From NCBI GenBank assembly GCA_039636795.1, contig CP143430.1:558001-622000 (forward strand): a stretch of DNA of 64,000 nt. The letters run 5' to 3'. The stretch is from Micrococcaceae bacterium Sec5.1 (GTDB lineage: Bacteria > Actinomycetota > Actinomycetes > Actinomycetales > Micrococcaceae). The translations under genes were made by a program, and so were the position numbers. The notes below the pieces were generated by a model that had not been told where the DNA came from, did not search any database, and saw nothing but the letters and a program-made list of their open reading frames with translations. Below are positions 34,153 through 42,336 of the stretch, piece after piece. Each line of letters starts with the position of its first letter. Position 1 is the stretch's first letter.

Positions 34153-34593
34153 ATGACTGAGACCGGAACTACCAAGTCCTACGACGGATTCACGGAGGAT
34201 GAGCGCGCCGCCATGAAGGAGCGTGCGCAGGAGCTCAAAAAGACGAAGAAGGCTTCCAAGCCCGACGGCGAGAGCGACGTCCTGGAGAAGATCGCCGAGA
34301 TGCCGCCGGCAGATAAGGCCATTGCGCAGTGACTCCATGCGCTGATCAGGGAGCACGCGCCGGAGCTTTCCCCGAAGACCTGGTACGGAATGCCGGCGTA
34401 TGCCAAAGACGGGAAGAACATCGTCTTCTTCAAGAGTGCCGACAAGTTCAAGAGCAGGTATGCCACCCTCGGCTTCGAAGAGAATGCCATGCTCGACGAC
34501 GGCAGCATGTGGCCAACATCGTATGCCCTGACTGAGCTCACCCCGGAGCTTGAAGACAGGATCGTCGAGCTCATCAAGAGGGCGGTCGGTTAG
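34153..34593 (+). pseudogene. DUF1801 (iron-chaperone fold) gene broken by an in-frame TGA
   Basis: ATG 34153 opens a frame MTETGTTKSYDGFTEDERAAMKERAQELK that meets TGA at 34330-34332 (codon 60). The same frame continues without shift as [17 protein letters not shown], then [21 protein letters not shown] and [16 protein letters not shown], the conserved body of DUF1801/YdhG-like proteins. Relatives usually have Arg-Leu-His at the stop site, so a single CGA to TGA change explains it. Both halves would be 146 residues together. Either a recent nonsense mutation or, less likely, readthrough or a sequencing error. A strong terminator follows directly, as for an intact gene. Confidence 0.75.
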
Positions 34594-34609
34594 CGGATCG
34601 GAACCGGCA

Positions 34610-34651
34610 ACGACGGCGGCGCTCACCTTGTTAGGTGAGCGCCGCCGTCGT
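34610..34651. terminator. rho-independent hairpin between convergent genes
   Basis: ACGACGGCGGCGCTCACCT (34610-34628) pairs perfectly over 19 bp with 34633-34651 around TGTT. It serves the DUF1801 remnant on the plus strand and the proline-rich gene on the minus strand. Confidence 0.85.
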
Positions 34652-34673
34652 ACTCGTTTGATCCAGAACCAGC

Positions 34674-34877
34674 CTAGCTTGGCGGCTGATCCGGCTGATG
34701 TGTTGGGTCAGGATGCGGTGGAACGGGACCAGGATCCGGAACCGGAAGCGGGCCGGGCGTCGGATTTGGAGATGGAATAGGGCTGGGCGGGAACGGGGTA
34801 GTGGGATCCGGCGGTGGCTGGACCGGTCCCGGTTCCGGCGGGAACGGCTCAGGTTCATGAGTTGGAGGAAGCGTCAT
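34674..34877 (-). CDS. small proline-rich acidic protein
   Basis: A protein of 67 residues; AAAGGAG lies two and five bases before two consecutive ATGs (34880, 34877). Almost every second or third residue is Pro, in PxP and PEP/PDP patterns (EPFPPEPGPVQPPPDP and similar), with Asp, Glu and Gly between and almost no hydrophobics. Such a chain would be extended and disordered. There is no signal peptide or membrane segment. I do not recognise a family. The good ribosome binding site and terminator suggest that it is expressed; a chance frame in a proline-codon-rich spacer is the alternative. Confidence 0.55.
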   Translation of the reverse strand: MTLPPTHEPEPFPPEPGPVQPPPDPTTPFPPSPIPSPNPTPGPLPVPDPGPVPPHPDPTHQPDQPPS

Positions 34878-34944
34878 CATCTCTCCTTTGGAACTCGGTG
34901 TTGGTCTTTTTCAGCCTAGTGATTATGTGGGCAGAGTCCAGAGC

Positions 34945-36417
34945 TCACTGGTCGCGCTGATGTGCCACTACCCTGATGGTTTTCATTGAAGGGTCCGCCG
35001 GATCCGGCAAAACCATTCCGGCGGCTACTCCGGTGCGGAGATAATCGACGACGGCCTGGTTGATCCGTTCGCCTGGAAGGATTGCCGGGATCCCAGGCGG
35101 ATACGGCGTGATCTGCTCGGCAGCGATGCGGCCTGCAGCTTCTTCTGCCGGGACGTTTTCCAAGGGTCCGAAGAAGGCATCCCGCGGTAGCATCACCGTT
35201 GGCGTCTCCAGGTCCTCGGGATCCGGGAGCTGAACGGGCGTCGGTTCCGGCATCTCGGGTGCGGCCTCGACCAGCTGCTGCAGGCTTGTCCGCAAGCGGC
35301 CGGTTGTTTCCTCATCATCGGATTGAGACAACGTTGCCTCGATTCTCCGGTGATCATTGAGCCCAACGTCAAGGTGACAGTTGGCCCGCAACCAGTCCGC
35401 CGCCTGGTAGCCGCTGATGCCCAAACCCGCGACGTCGATCAGCACATGGAGGGGATCCAAATCATGGGAGGCCTCGGCATGGACCAGCTCCGGCCCCAGG
35501 ACGTGGAGCCCAGTCATGGAATCGATATCGCTGCGGACGCTCTCGGCCAGGTTCAAGGTCTTTTCCAGCAGCACCTCGCCATCCTGGACCATGTGCCGCC
35601 GCCAACCATCGATCGCCGCATAGATCATGACGTTGGCGCTGGTGGTGGAGAGCAGATCGGCGCACTGGCTTAGCCGCACCGGATCCACCAGGCTGCCCTG
35701 GAGATGGTAGATGGATCCTTGCTCGAATCCCATTCCCATTTTGTGGACGCTGACGACGCAAATGTCTGCACCCGCATCCATGGCCCACGTAGGCAACCGC
35801 TTATTGAACGGCAGATGCGCGCCCCATGCTTCGTCGATGATCAGCGGCTTGCCCCTGGAGTGGCAGATCTCGGCGATTTTCTCGATATCTGCACACGTGC
35901 CATAGGGCGTTGGGCTGGTGATCAGGGCTGCGGCGGCATCAGGGTACCTTTGCCACATCTTCTCCACTTCTTCAGGGCTCGGCGGGTGGGCAATGTGCAG
36001 GTCCCGATCCCACTGCGGACTGATCCACCGGGGCTGGAGTCCGGACAGGATGACGCCGGCCACCACGGATTTGTGTGCATCCCGGCCAATCAGCAAATCG
36101 CCACTTCCGCGGGTGACGGCAAGGATGGAGGCCTTGACGGAGAGGGAACTGCCGCATGTCGAGAAGAAGGCTTTGTCGGCTCCAACGGCTTCGGCCATGA
36201 GCTCCTCGGCCTTGCTCAGGAAGCCGCCGGAGGACTTTCTGTCATCGAGTCCTGCCGTGGAAAGCACATCGGAGCGAAACGTGTCCGCCCCCAGCACCTC
36301 AAGGGTTCGCGGATCGGCACCCCTGCCTTGGCGATGGCCGGGAGGCGTGTACCCGTAGCGGTTCAGTCGGTGGTACTCGGCCAACGCATCGAGCAACGGT
36401 GCTTCATTTTGATCCAC
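34945..36417 (-). CDS. Orn/Lys/Arg decarboxylase family PLP enzyme
   Basis: The product is 490 residues. The fold-I PLP decarboxylase landmarks are present: TPPGHRQGRGADPRTLEVLG (23-42), FFSTCGSSLSVKASILA (84-100) and LIIDEAWGAHLPF with cofactor-contacting Asp195 and His201. The Schiff-base Lys226 is in SVHKMGMGFEQGS. Length and the missing wing domain place it with the shorter, YaaO/SpeA-like Gram-positive group, which decarboxylates arginine, lysine or ornithine. The N-terminus lacks a signal peptide. It is divergent from the dipeptidase gene, and a GTAAGT/ACTTAC dyad lies 18-31 bases upstream of its start. Confidence 0.9.
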   Translation of the reverse strand: MDQNEAPLLDALAEYHRLNRYGYTPPGHRQGRGADPRTLEVLGADTFRSDVLSTAGLDDRKSSGGFLSKAEELMAEAVGADKAFFSTCGSSLSVKASILAVTRGSGDLLIGRDAHKSVVAGVILSGLQPRWISPQWDRDLHIAHPPSPEEVEKMWQRYPDAAAALITSPTPYGTCADIEKIAEICHSRGKPLIIDEAWGAHLPFNKRLPTWAMDAGADICVVSVHKMGMGFEQGSIYHLQGSLVDPVRLSQCADLLSTTSANVMIYAAIDGWRRHMVQDGEVLLEKTLNLAESVRSDIDSMTGLHVLGPELVHAEASHDLDPLHVLIDVAGLGISGYQAADWLRANCHLDVGLNDHRRIEATLSQSDDEETTGRLRTSLQQLVEAAPEMPEPTPVQLPDPEDLETPTVMLPRDAFFGPLENVPAEEAAGRIAAEQITPYPPGIPAILPGERINQAVVDYLRTGVAAGMVLPDPADPSMKTIRVVAHQRDQ

Positions 36418-36434
36418 GAGGCTCTCCTTGATGG

Positions 36435-36448
36435 GTAAGTAAACTTAC
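36435..36448. promoter_or_regulatory. short inverted repeat in the decarboxylase/dipeptidase divergent space
   Basis: GTAAGT and ACTTAC are separated by AA. The 89-bp spacer carries promoters for both genes, so this dyad could be a shared operator or part of AT-rich promoter sequence; no regulator is adjacent. Confidence 0.35.
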
Positions 36449-36506
36449 AATTCCTTACATCGATCCCGTCTTCCATGTACCCGTCAAGGCGCAAGGTGAA
36501 TCACGC

Positions 36507-37952
36507 GTGAAGTTCAATGAGTATCTTCCACAAGCCCACCTTCCACCGGCCACCCTTGAGGCACTCGCCGCCGCGGTGGATGCAAACATGGCCCACTACG
36601 TGACCGTCCTGGCCGACTTGGTCAGCGTTCCCGGCGTCGCCTGGGCCGGATTTGATCCCCATGCTCTGGATCTCAGTGCCCGCCAGGTGCAAGACCTGTT
36701 CCGGGCGGGCGGCTTCGCCGATCTGTCAATCATCCGGACCGCGGATCAAACCGGGGCAGAAGGCGCACCGGGAGTGGTGGCGAAGCGGCCTGCTGCGGAG
36801 GGCTTTCCCACTGTCCTGCTCTACGCTCATCACGATGTTCAGCCAGCAGGACCGCTGGACGCCTGGGGTTCGGAGCCCTTCTCCGCAGTGGAGAAGGACG
36901 GACGTCTTTGGGGACGTGGTGTTGCGGATGACAAGGCCGGAATCGTCATGCACCTCGCTGCCATCCACGCCGTCGATTCGGTTCTTGGGCCGGATCACGG
37001 GCTGGGCCTCGCTGTGTTCGTTGAGGGAGAGGAAGAGGCCGGCTCACCCAGTCTTCAGGGCTTCATGGCGGATTACGGACAGGAACTCCTTGCTGACGCC
37101 GCCATTGTTGCGGATTCAGGCAGCTGGAAGATCGGGATCCCCGGCCTGACTACCAGCCTCCGCGGCCTGGTAGACGGGACCATCTGTGTCCGCGTCCTTG
37201 ACCATGCACTGCATTCGGGGACCTACGGAGGGCCGGTCCTTGATGCGTTGGCCATCCTGGCCCGACTGATGGCAACCTTCCACAACGCTGACGGCTCGGT
37301 TGCTGTGGAGGGGCTGGTTGAGGGCCCGGTTGAGTGCCTTGATATGGACGAGGAGACATTCCGGCGGGACGCGGGTGTGCCGGAGGGCGTTCAGCTGGCT
37401 GGAACCGGGACAATCACTTCACGCCTATGGAGCAAGCCCGCACTCTCCTTCGTCGGGCTGGATTCCCAACCCATCGCGACAGCCGGGAACGTGTTGCTGC
37501 CCGAGGCCACCGTGAAGTTCAGCCTTCGCTTGCCGCCGGGGAACCACCCCGACCAGGCAATGGAAGCTGTGCGGCGCCATGCACTGAATAACGTTCCTTT
37601 CGGGGCGAAGGTCACCTTCACCCCAGGGTCCAAAAGCATGCCCTTCAGGGCTGACTCCAACCACCCGATGGTTCAGGCGGCACTCTGGTCCTTGGAGAAG
37701 GCATGGGGAGCGCAGCCAGTGTCCATGGGCGTTGGTGGTTCCATCCCGTTCGTTGCCGCACTCGCCGCTGCCCAACCGCAGTGTTCCATCATCATCACCG
37801 GCGCGGAGGATCCGGATTCCCGGGCTCACGGGGCCAATGAGTCCGTCCACCTTGGGGAACTAAGGAACGCGATCCTGGCCGAGGCGCTGTTCCTTACGGC
37901 ACTTCAAGGCGGTGTACCAACCAGGACAAGATCGTTGGAGGGCCGTGGGTGA
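36507..37952 (+). CDS. M20 family dipeptidase
   Basis: The product is 481 residues from GTG 36507, with AAGGTG eight bases upstream. Metal-site motifs are visible: LLYAHHDVQPAG (His108 or 109, Asp110), GRGVADDKAG (bridging Asp141) and EGEEEAGS (Glu175-177, the general base and ligand). A His later in HALHSGTYGGPVLD belongs to the dimerisation lid region. This is the PepV/carnosinase-type dinuclear zinc peptidase group that cleaves dipeptides in the cytoplasm. It is the last chromosomal gene before the accessory island. Confidence 0.9.
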   Translation: MKFNEYLPQAHLPPATLEALAAAVDANMAHYVTVLADLVSVPGVAWAGFDPHALDLSARQVQDLFRAGGFADLSIIRTADQTGAEGAPGVVAKRPAAEGFPTVLLYAHHDVQPAGPLDAWGSEPFSAVEKDGRLWGRGVADDKAGIVMHLAAIHAVDSVLGPDHGLGLAVFVEGEEEAGSPSLQGFMADYGQELLADAAIVADSGSWKIGIPGLTTSLRGLVDGTICVRVLDHALHSGTYGGPVLDALAILARLMATFHNADGSVAVEGLVEGPVECLDMDEETFRRDAGVPEGVQLAGTGTITSRLWSKPALSFVGLDSQPIATAGNVLLPEATVKFSLRLPPGNHPDQAMEAVRRHALNNVPFGAKVTFTPGSKSMPFRADSNHPMVQAALWSLEKAWGAQPVSMGVGGSIPFVAALAAAQPQCSIIITGAEDPDSRAHGANESVHLGELRNAILAEALFLTALQGGVPTRTRSLEGRG

Positions 37953-38060
37953 CTGTCGTTGTCAGAAGCTGACTGCACTGAGATCTCTGCGGTTGCGGGA
38001 TGAGTGCAGCCGGGTGTGGACAGACTGTGTCCGAAGTCCTCTGCACAAAGCGTCACTTTG

Positions 38061-38384
38061 GTTGAACAGCAGTTTTCCCACGGGGCGTGGGGGTCGTGGA
38101 TGCTGCCACCCAACTTCAAAGCGACGCCTTTGCGGGTGAGCTCATCCGGGATGTTCCTGGCGTCCGGCAGTGGGTGAGTCGATCGAGCTTGGTCACAACG
38201 AGGGTGTCCTCGTTCTGGCAGGCGGCGAGGGCCTTGCCAAGGCCGGGCCTTTCGCGTTGGGTGCCGGTGAATCCGTGATCGATGTAGATAGCGTTGGGAT
38301 CCACACCGGCGGGCCCGAGAGCGCCGCGTTGGGCGGCTAGGTCTTGAGTGTTGGTGGAGACACTGGCGTAGCCCCGATAAGCAT
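38061..38384 (-). pseudogene. serine recombinase (resolvase) remnant with several frameshifts
   Basis: On the minus strand an ATG at 38384 gives MLIG, then one frame later GYASVSTNTQDLAAQRGAL and, in the same frame, VDPNAIYIDHGFTGTQRERPG, then LVVTKLDRL. This is the N-terminal catalytic domain of Tn3-type resolvases/invertases (catalytic Ser in YASVST). After KLDRL the frame changes again to LPDARNIPDELTRKGVALKLGGSIHDPH, and again before GKLLFN, where similarity stops. At least three frameshifts and a missing C-terminal DNA-binding domain show that it is dead. It marks the left edge of the accessory island. Confidence 0.8.
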
Positions 38385-38600
38385 GACGCCGAATGTAGCG
38401 TTTAGGGCACCTTCACCGGGCATTTTTGCGGGCGGGTCTTACGGGAATCCAGTAGCCCTTGAACGGCGGGGGCCTCGATGCCCGTTAGATCTGCCCGGTG
38501 TGGGACCGGTCGGCATGCAGAAACGGTCTCATTTGGCGTCCAGACCCATGCCCGTTTCTGCTTCGGACCATGGCACTATGTCTTTGTGATAATCGAGTCG

Positions 38601-39122
38601 ATGAATGAGTCCATGCGACCCCTTCGTCTTTTGGCGCAGCCCCTCGTTGAGTCCGGCAGGCTGGATCCCCACATACAGGCTGAACTCGATAAAGGACTGA
38701 TGATTCAGGACGGGTGCCTACTTCTCGTATCGCACCTGCACAACATCCGGCAGTCGAGTGTGGCAAGTCTCGGTGGGCCCACCGGATTCGAGGGCTACAT
38801 TAACAAGCTTCCGCTAGATTGCCTGATCGACCGCGCCGATAGGTCGGCTTCTTGGCCGGCCTTCGTGGGCACGAGCGAATGGGCTGCCCGCTGTCTGACC
38901 CAGGGGATATTGCTGGGGCGCGGCGTTGCTTCAGCTGCCGCTGATCTAGCGGGCAAGCCGGTCGACGTCTGGATGTCCGTGGATTACGGTCCCGACGAAG
39001 AGTACCCCTCGGCTGCCTTCCGCTTCGTGACCTACAGGGCAGACGACCTCTGGGTCGTCGACTTGGCGGGCTTCGAGCAGCCTGTCCTTCGGATGACTTC
39101 CCAACCGGCGACCTTTCTATGA
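38601..39122 (+). CDS. hypothetical protein of the accessory island
   Basis: The product is about 173 residues from ATG 38601; GTG 38586 is possible and neither has a clear binding site. The stop overlaps the next gene as ATGA, which supports the frame. The C-terminal half (DVWMSVDYGPDEEYPSAAFRFVTYRADDLWVVDLAGFEQPV) is beta-rich and acidic, as is common among small immunity-type proteins. No signal peptide, membrane segment or catalytic motif is visible. I do not recognise the family. It is the first intact gene after the recombinase remnant. Confidence 0.65.
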   Translation: MNESMRPLRLLAQPLVESGRLDPHIQAELDKGLMIQDGCLLLVSHLHNIRQSSVASLGGPTGFEGYINKLPLDCLIDRADRSASWPAFVGTSEWAARCLTQGILLGRGVASAAADLAGKPVDVWMSVDYGPDEEYPSAAFRFVTYRADDLWVVDLAGFEQPVLRMTSQPATFL

Positions 39123-39520
39123 ATGAGGTACTCATCGGTCACAAGGGAACACTCCGCCTCCGTACAGAGCCAGGGGAACGTAGTCCTGGCGCGACTTCCG
39201 ATTACCTCTTGATCACAGCGAACTTCGGTGGGCTCTGCGCCCACAAAAGGGTCTACGACCTCGATGGGTGGTCGCTTCTTCTTTCCTTTTTCGAGGAGCT
39301 CGAAGCCTGTTGGCGGGGTTGGGATGGCGACAAACTGTTCGCTTCTTTGGAAGGAGAATTCCGACTCGTCGCGAAGCACGTCGGGCATATTCGTTTCTCC
39401 ATCGAGCTGAACGACTTCGAGCGGCTGGATCCTTGGACGGCGAAAGGTGACTTCGATCTGGATCCCGGCGAAGAGCTAACGGCTGCGGTGGAGGCGCTCA
39501 GGGGTCTGCTGACTAGTTAG
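39119..39520 (+). CDS. DUF6228-like small protein
   Basis: The product is 133 residues, coupled to the preceding gene through ATGA. Its centre reads LLSFFEELEACWRGWDGDKLFASLEGEFRLVAKHVGHIRFSIEL. The order W-x-G, then SLEGEF, then a GH-containing beta strand resembles the DUF6228 group of small actinobacterial orphan proteins, which often sit in polymorphic-toxin immunity regions. The family assignment is from memory of the pattern and is not certain. The protein is acidic and predicted to be cytoplasmic. Confidence 0.7.
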   Translation: MNEVLIGHKGTLRLRTEPGERSPGATSDYLLITANFGGLCAHKRVYDLDGWSLLLSFFEELEACWRGWDGDKLFASLEGEFRLVAKHVGHIRFSIELNDFERLDPWTAKGDFDLDPGEELTAAVEALRGLLTS

Positions 39521-39586
39521 CGGAATGCCGGTCTGCCAGATTTGAGCGGTCCAAATTACCGGATCCGCACCAGGAGTCCGTTTCAG

Positions 39587-39871
39587 TTACTCACTCTGGG
39601 GGTCAGCATGCTCGAGCCAGTCTTGGTAGTCCTCAAGCAGGCTCTGAACACCAGAGCTTTCCTCAGGCCCTAATGTGCCTGCAGCGAGGCCCGCCTGCAT
39701 GCACTTGATCATGACCTCGACTGTTGACCTATCAAAAGCATCAATGATGAACTTTTTTGGGTCAAACAGGACGACACCGTATCTAGACTCTGGAAGGAGT
39801 TTCTCCCGAACCTCGATAGCCTTGTCGCGGGTCAGGCCCGGTATAGCGATTCCCCAGGCATCAGTTCTCAT
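39587..39871 (-). CDS. hypothetical 94-residue protein
   Basis: ATG 39871 is chosen because GGAG lies nine bases upstream; the frame stays open further but without a better start. The sequence MRTDAWGIAIPGLTRDKAIEVREKLL, then YGVVLFDPKKFIIDAFDRSTVEVMIKCMQAGLAAG, predicts a beta-alpha domain and ends in an acidic helix (EDYQDWLEHADPQSE). No family is recognised. It is convergent with the DUF6228-like gene across a 66-base gap. Confidence 0.55.
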   Translation of the reverse strand: MRTDAWGIAIPGLTRDKAIEVREKLLPESRYGVVLFDPKKFIIDAFDRSTVEVMIKCMQAGLAAGTLGPEESSGVQSLLEDYQDWLEHADPQSE

Positions 39872-40105
39872 TTTGTGCCGCTCCAGAAGTGGGTCATAAG
39901 GTCCTAGTCTAGTTTTGGCTCCAACCCCTCGAAGCGGCCATCTTCCATGCAACAGGTCGATAGGCCGCGACGCCCACCCTGAAAATGCTGTGCACGGTGA
40001 TGGATCCCCATCCGAACATACAGGCTACTTTCGGTACGGTTCAGACATAGGTATTTGGTTAACGGAGGTCAAAGGGCGTGGCGCCCATCATGCGAAAGGC
40101 GCGCC

Positions 40106-40465
40106 GTGGTTAGCAAGAACGAAATCATTCGTAAGTTACTGGTATCGGGCCTAGCCGACTGGGTTTCCTTGCATAACGTCGTGTGGTGGGGCACTAGAGG
40201 CACAATTAACCCAAGTACCAAGCAGGTAGTCCTGGACATCCTTCACTCCGTTTATTCGGAGGGGCTCCTGATGCCTGGAGAGCTCGGGGAGACGGGCTTT
40301 GAGGATTGGGCGCCCCCGCCAGAAACATGGGTTATTCGATCCGAGATGGCACTCGACGCTCTAGAGTGGCGACCAATGGGTGAAGGCTTTTGGCTGCGGC
40401 TAACGCCGCGAGGAGAGACCTTCGCGCACCAATATGAAGACGAAGGAGAGGACCTCTCGGAGTAG
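40106..40465 (+). CDS. hypothetical 119-residue protein
   Basis: GTG 40106 has AAAGG six bases upstream. The N-terminus VSKNEIIRKLLVSGLADWVSLHNVVWWG, followed by a helix (KQVVLDILHSVYSEGLLMPGEL) and the stretch WVIRSEMALDALEWRPMGEGFWLRLTPRGETFAHQYEDE, looks like a small winged-helix-like alpha/beta domain with a very acidic tail. It has several Trp residues in conserved-looking spacing, a trait of uncharacterised actinobacterial orphan families. The function is unknown. About 270 bases downstream hold no supported gene. Confidence 0.6.
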   Translation: MVSKNEIIRKLLVSGLADWVSLHNVVWWGTRGTINPSTKQVVLDILHSVYSEGLLMPGELGETGFEDWAPPPETWVIRSEMALDALEWRPMGEGFWLRLTPRGETFAHQYEDEGEDLSE

Positions 40466-40736
40466 TAGCCGGGTTCCTTGGTCGACTTGGTACCAGCCAG
40501 TAGCACCCTCTCGCCGTTCCTGCTCCGCGCGCAGGTAGCGAGTAGCAAAGGTGGCTGATCTCCACGTGCGGTCTGGGTGGAACTGATCACCCACCCTCCC
40601 GCAGCGCATCATGGGGTCGCGCACATGCCCTTGTCTCTAATGGCGTCCAAGACCTCACGGGCGACGTCTTTAGTGGATCCTCTGCCGGCGGGCTGAGGTC
40701 TGCTCGGGGCGCGACTTCTAAGGGATCGTTTTGCAT

Positions 40737-41192
40737 CTAACTTATTGAAAACAGGTCTGTTGCAGTGGTGTAGCGAATGACTGGGGCGCCGCTCGAACCT
40801 TCGTCTCTAAGCTCGACATCTCGACGAAGCGTTGTTCCGAGCTTTCGCATCAAATGGACTAGGCCGTCCATTGCGGCTTGGTTTACGAGCTGCCTTAGGT
40901 CGATGTCGAAAAATACGCCATGCGGTCCAGGGAAGAAGTTGACGCGTACTCCGTCGACGGGCCAAACGGCGAAGGTCTCAAATTCGGCAAGACCGTGTCT
41001 ATCGGGCGGGAGCGGCGAATGGCCATCACTGGTTGTCAGTTTCCAGCCGCTGTGGTGCAGCATCGCAAACAGCGCATCCCAGTCGTGTTCTGCACTCCCG
41101 GCCACCTCGCCATCAGGGAGCACGCCGGGGTCCTCCCCGAAAGCCTCATGGAAGCGGGCCCAATCAAGATCCGATGTCATGGGCATAATCAT
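40737..41192 (-). CDS. hypothetical immunity-like protein
   Basis: The product is 151 residues. The central part HDWDALFAMLHHSGWKLTTSDGHSPLPPDRHGLAEFETFAVWPVDGVRVNFFPG is followed by GVFFDIDLRQLVNQAAMDGLVHLMRKLGTTLRRDVELRDEGSSGAPVIRY. The pattern (long acidic lead, beta sheet, amphipathic helix LVHLMRKLGTTL, closing PVIRY strand) is that of single-domain immunity proteins, but I cannot name the family. Three ATGs within the first five codons leave the start open by a few residues. No toxin gene is nearby. Confidence 0.6.
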   Translation of the reverse strand: MIMPMTSDLDWARFHEAFGEDPGVLPDGEVAGSAEHDWDALFAMLHHSGWKLTTSDGHSPLPPDRHGLAEFETFAVWPVDGVRVNFFPGPHGVFFDIDLRQLVNQAAMDGLVHLMRKLGTTLRRDVELRDEGSSGAPVIRYTTATDLFSIS

Positions 41193-41260
41193 GGCGCAGA
41201 TTATTTACGGGCAGTTAGTCTCTGCGTTGAGACGCTCAATAGCCGTGCCCGAATAGCCAG

Positions 41261-41274
41261 CGGCTACGGGCGCC
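41261..41274 (+). repeat. island repeat, B-part, degenerate copy
   Basis: CGGCTACGGGCGCC differs from the B-part at 42811-42826 by loss of one T. It lies between the 40737-41192 gene and the ankyrin gene, next to the ankyrin stop codon. Confidence 0.45.
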
Positions 41275-41276
41275 GG

Positions 41277-41768
41277 CTAGGCGGACTCAAGCAGAAGATT
41301 CACGGCAGCGAGTTCCTCAGATGTGAACGCATCCTTGTTCTCAGGAAGTAAGTCGCCGGGTGTGCGTCCTGTACGGTCTCGAGCAGCCCAATTGGCGCCG
41401 CCGTGGCAGAGAGCTTCAATGGCTGAGACATTCCCGCGGACGATCGCTTCGTGTAGCGGTGTGGCCCCGTCGTCAGCAGCGGCGTTCACGTCCGCACCGG
41501 CCGCGAGAAGAACCTCGACCGCCATGACACCAGCCCCGATGGCATAGTGCAAAGCCGTGCGTCCGGTGTTGTCGCACCTCGCTACGTCAGCGCCCGCCGA
41601 CAGGAGAAGCTGCGTCAGAACGAGTCTGGAATCGTCATAGAACGGCTCAAGCTCGTCGACTGACTCCATCAAGGGCGTGATGTCGGCTGCGGTGTCGGAT
41701 CCGTAATGGTCAACAGGGGCACCGGCGTCCAGCAGTTCGCGGACAAGGGCGACGTTGTCGCTCTCCAT
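41277..41768 (-). CDS. ankyrin-repeat protein, N-terminally trimmed
   Basis: The product is 163 residues with about four ankyrin repeats; clear units are RTALHYAIGAGVMAVEVLLAAGADVNAA and ATPLHEAIVRGNVSAIEALCHGGANW. The first repeat is cut: upstream of the ATG, in frame, the codons still read HPTHLGIRR, an ankyrin-like lead-in, but a stop lies about 12 codons back and no usable start exists there. The native N-terminus may therefore be lost. Ankyrin proteins bind other proteins; in such islands they often act as immunity or antitoxin partners. A second ankyrin gene lies at 46048-46440. Confidence 0.75.
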   Translation of the reverse strand: MESDNVALVRELLDAGAPVDHYGSDTAADITPLMESVDELEPFYDDSRLVLTQLLLSAGADVARCDNTGRTALHYAIGAGVMAVEVLLAAGADVNAAADDGATPLHEAIVRGNVSAIEALCHGGANWAARDRTGRTPGDLLPENKDAFTSEELAAVNLLLESA

Positions 41769-41898
41769 ACGGCGAATCCCAAGGTGCGTGGGGTGCTCGG
41801 CTTAGGGGGCATGTTCTAAGCATCCACCAAGAGTCACGGCTCGTTCGGAGGTGCGCCCCCAATCCGGCAAATAGATCTTGTTCCCATCGTCCGGGACT

Positions 41899-41913
41899 TC
41901 CGGAAAGGATCCT
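41899..41913 (+). repeat. island repeat, A-part
   Basis: TTCCGGAAAGGATCC resembles the A-part CGTCCGGTAAAGGATCC at 42763. It lies in the gap between the ankyrin gene and the small membrane protein gene. Confidence 0.5.
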
Positions 41914-41977
41914 CCACAGGGCATTCCGCGTCTGTGGCTTCAAAACTCAAACATAATCTGATGGTCGTCACGGTCTG

Positions 41978-42160
41978 TCACACACCCACAACTAGCCGCC
42001 CCACGAAGTCCAGAAAATCAACAGGGCCCAACCCCAGGATCGATATGACGCCAAAGACGACGGCAAAGGTGAGACCGCGACGTTTACGACGGAAATTTTT
42101 TTCAATGCGGTAGTTGTTTATGTCTCTGCCGCCGTCGCGGTACTTCGGCAAGCCGGTCAT
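41978..42160 (-). CDS. small single-span membrane protein
   Basis: A 60-residue protein. It has a polar, basic N-terminal half (KYRDGGRDINNYRIEKNFRRKRRG), then one hydrophobic segment (LTFAVVFGVISILGLG) and VDFLDFVGRLVVGV. The basic cluster just before the span predicts the N-terminus inside the cell. No family is recognised and no good binding site is visible, so it is tentative. It is flanked by repeat copies at 41899 and 42302. Confidence 0.45.
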   Translation of the reverse strand: MTGLPKYRDGGRDINNYRIEKNFRRKRRGLTFAVVFGVISILGLGPVDFLDFVGRLVVGV

Positions 42161-42301
42161 TCATCGCGCCGCGCTGTGACTTGGAAATCCGAGATTAGGA
42201 GCGAAATGTCAGTAGCTGTCATGACTGGATCCTAGGTGCTTTGACCGGATTCTTGGTCCTCAGGCCAACTCCGTAATCCGCTGGATCTGCGCCCGTTAGC
42301 C

Positions 42302-42331
42302 GGTCGGCTTACGGCCGCTCTTAAGGGATCC
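42302..42331 (+). repeat. island repeat, B-part with 3' extension
   Basis: TCGGCTTACGGCCGCTCT (42304-42321) is identical, in opposite orientation, to 18 bases of the copy at 46517-46534. The similarity continues as TTAAGGGATCC here against a GAAGGGACC there. The preceding CCGTTAGCCG can pair with CGGCTTACGG to form a hairpin. It lies six bases before the 3' end of the Imm10-like gene. Confidence 0.75.
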
Positions 42332-42336
42332 AGTCG

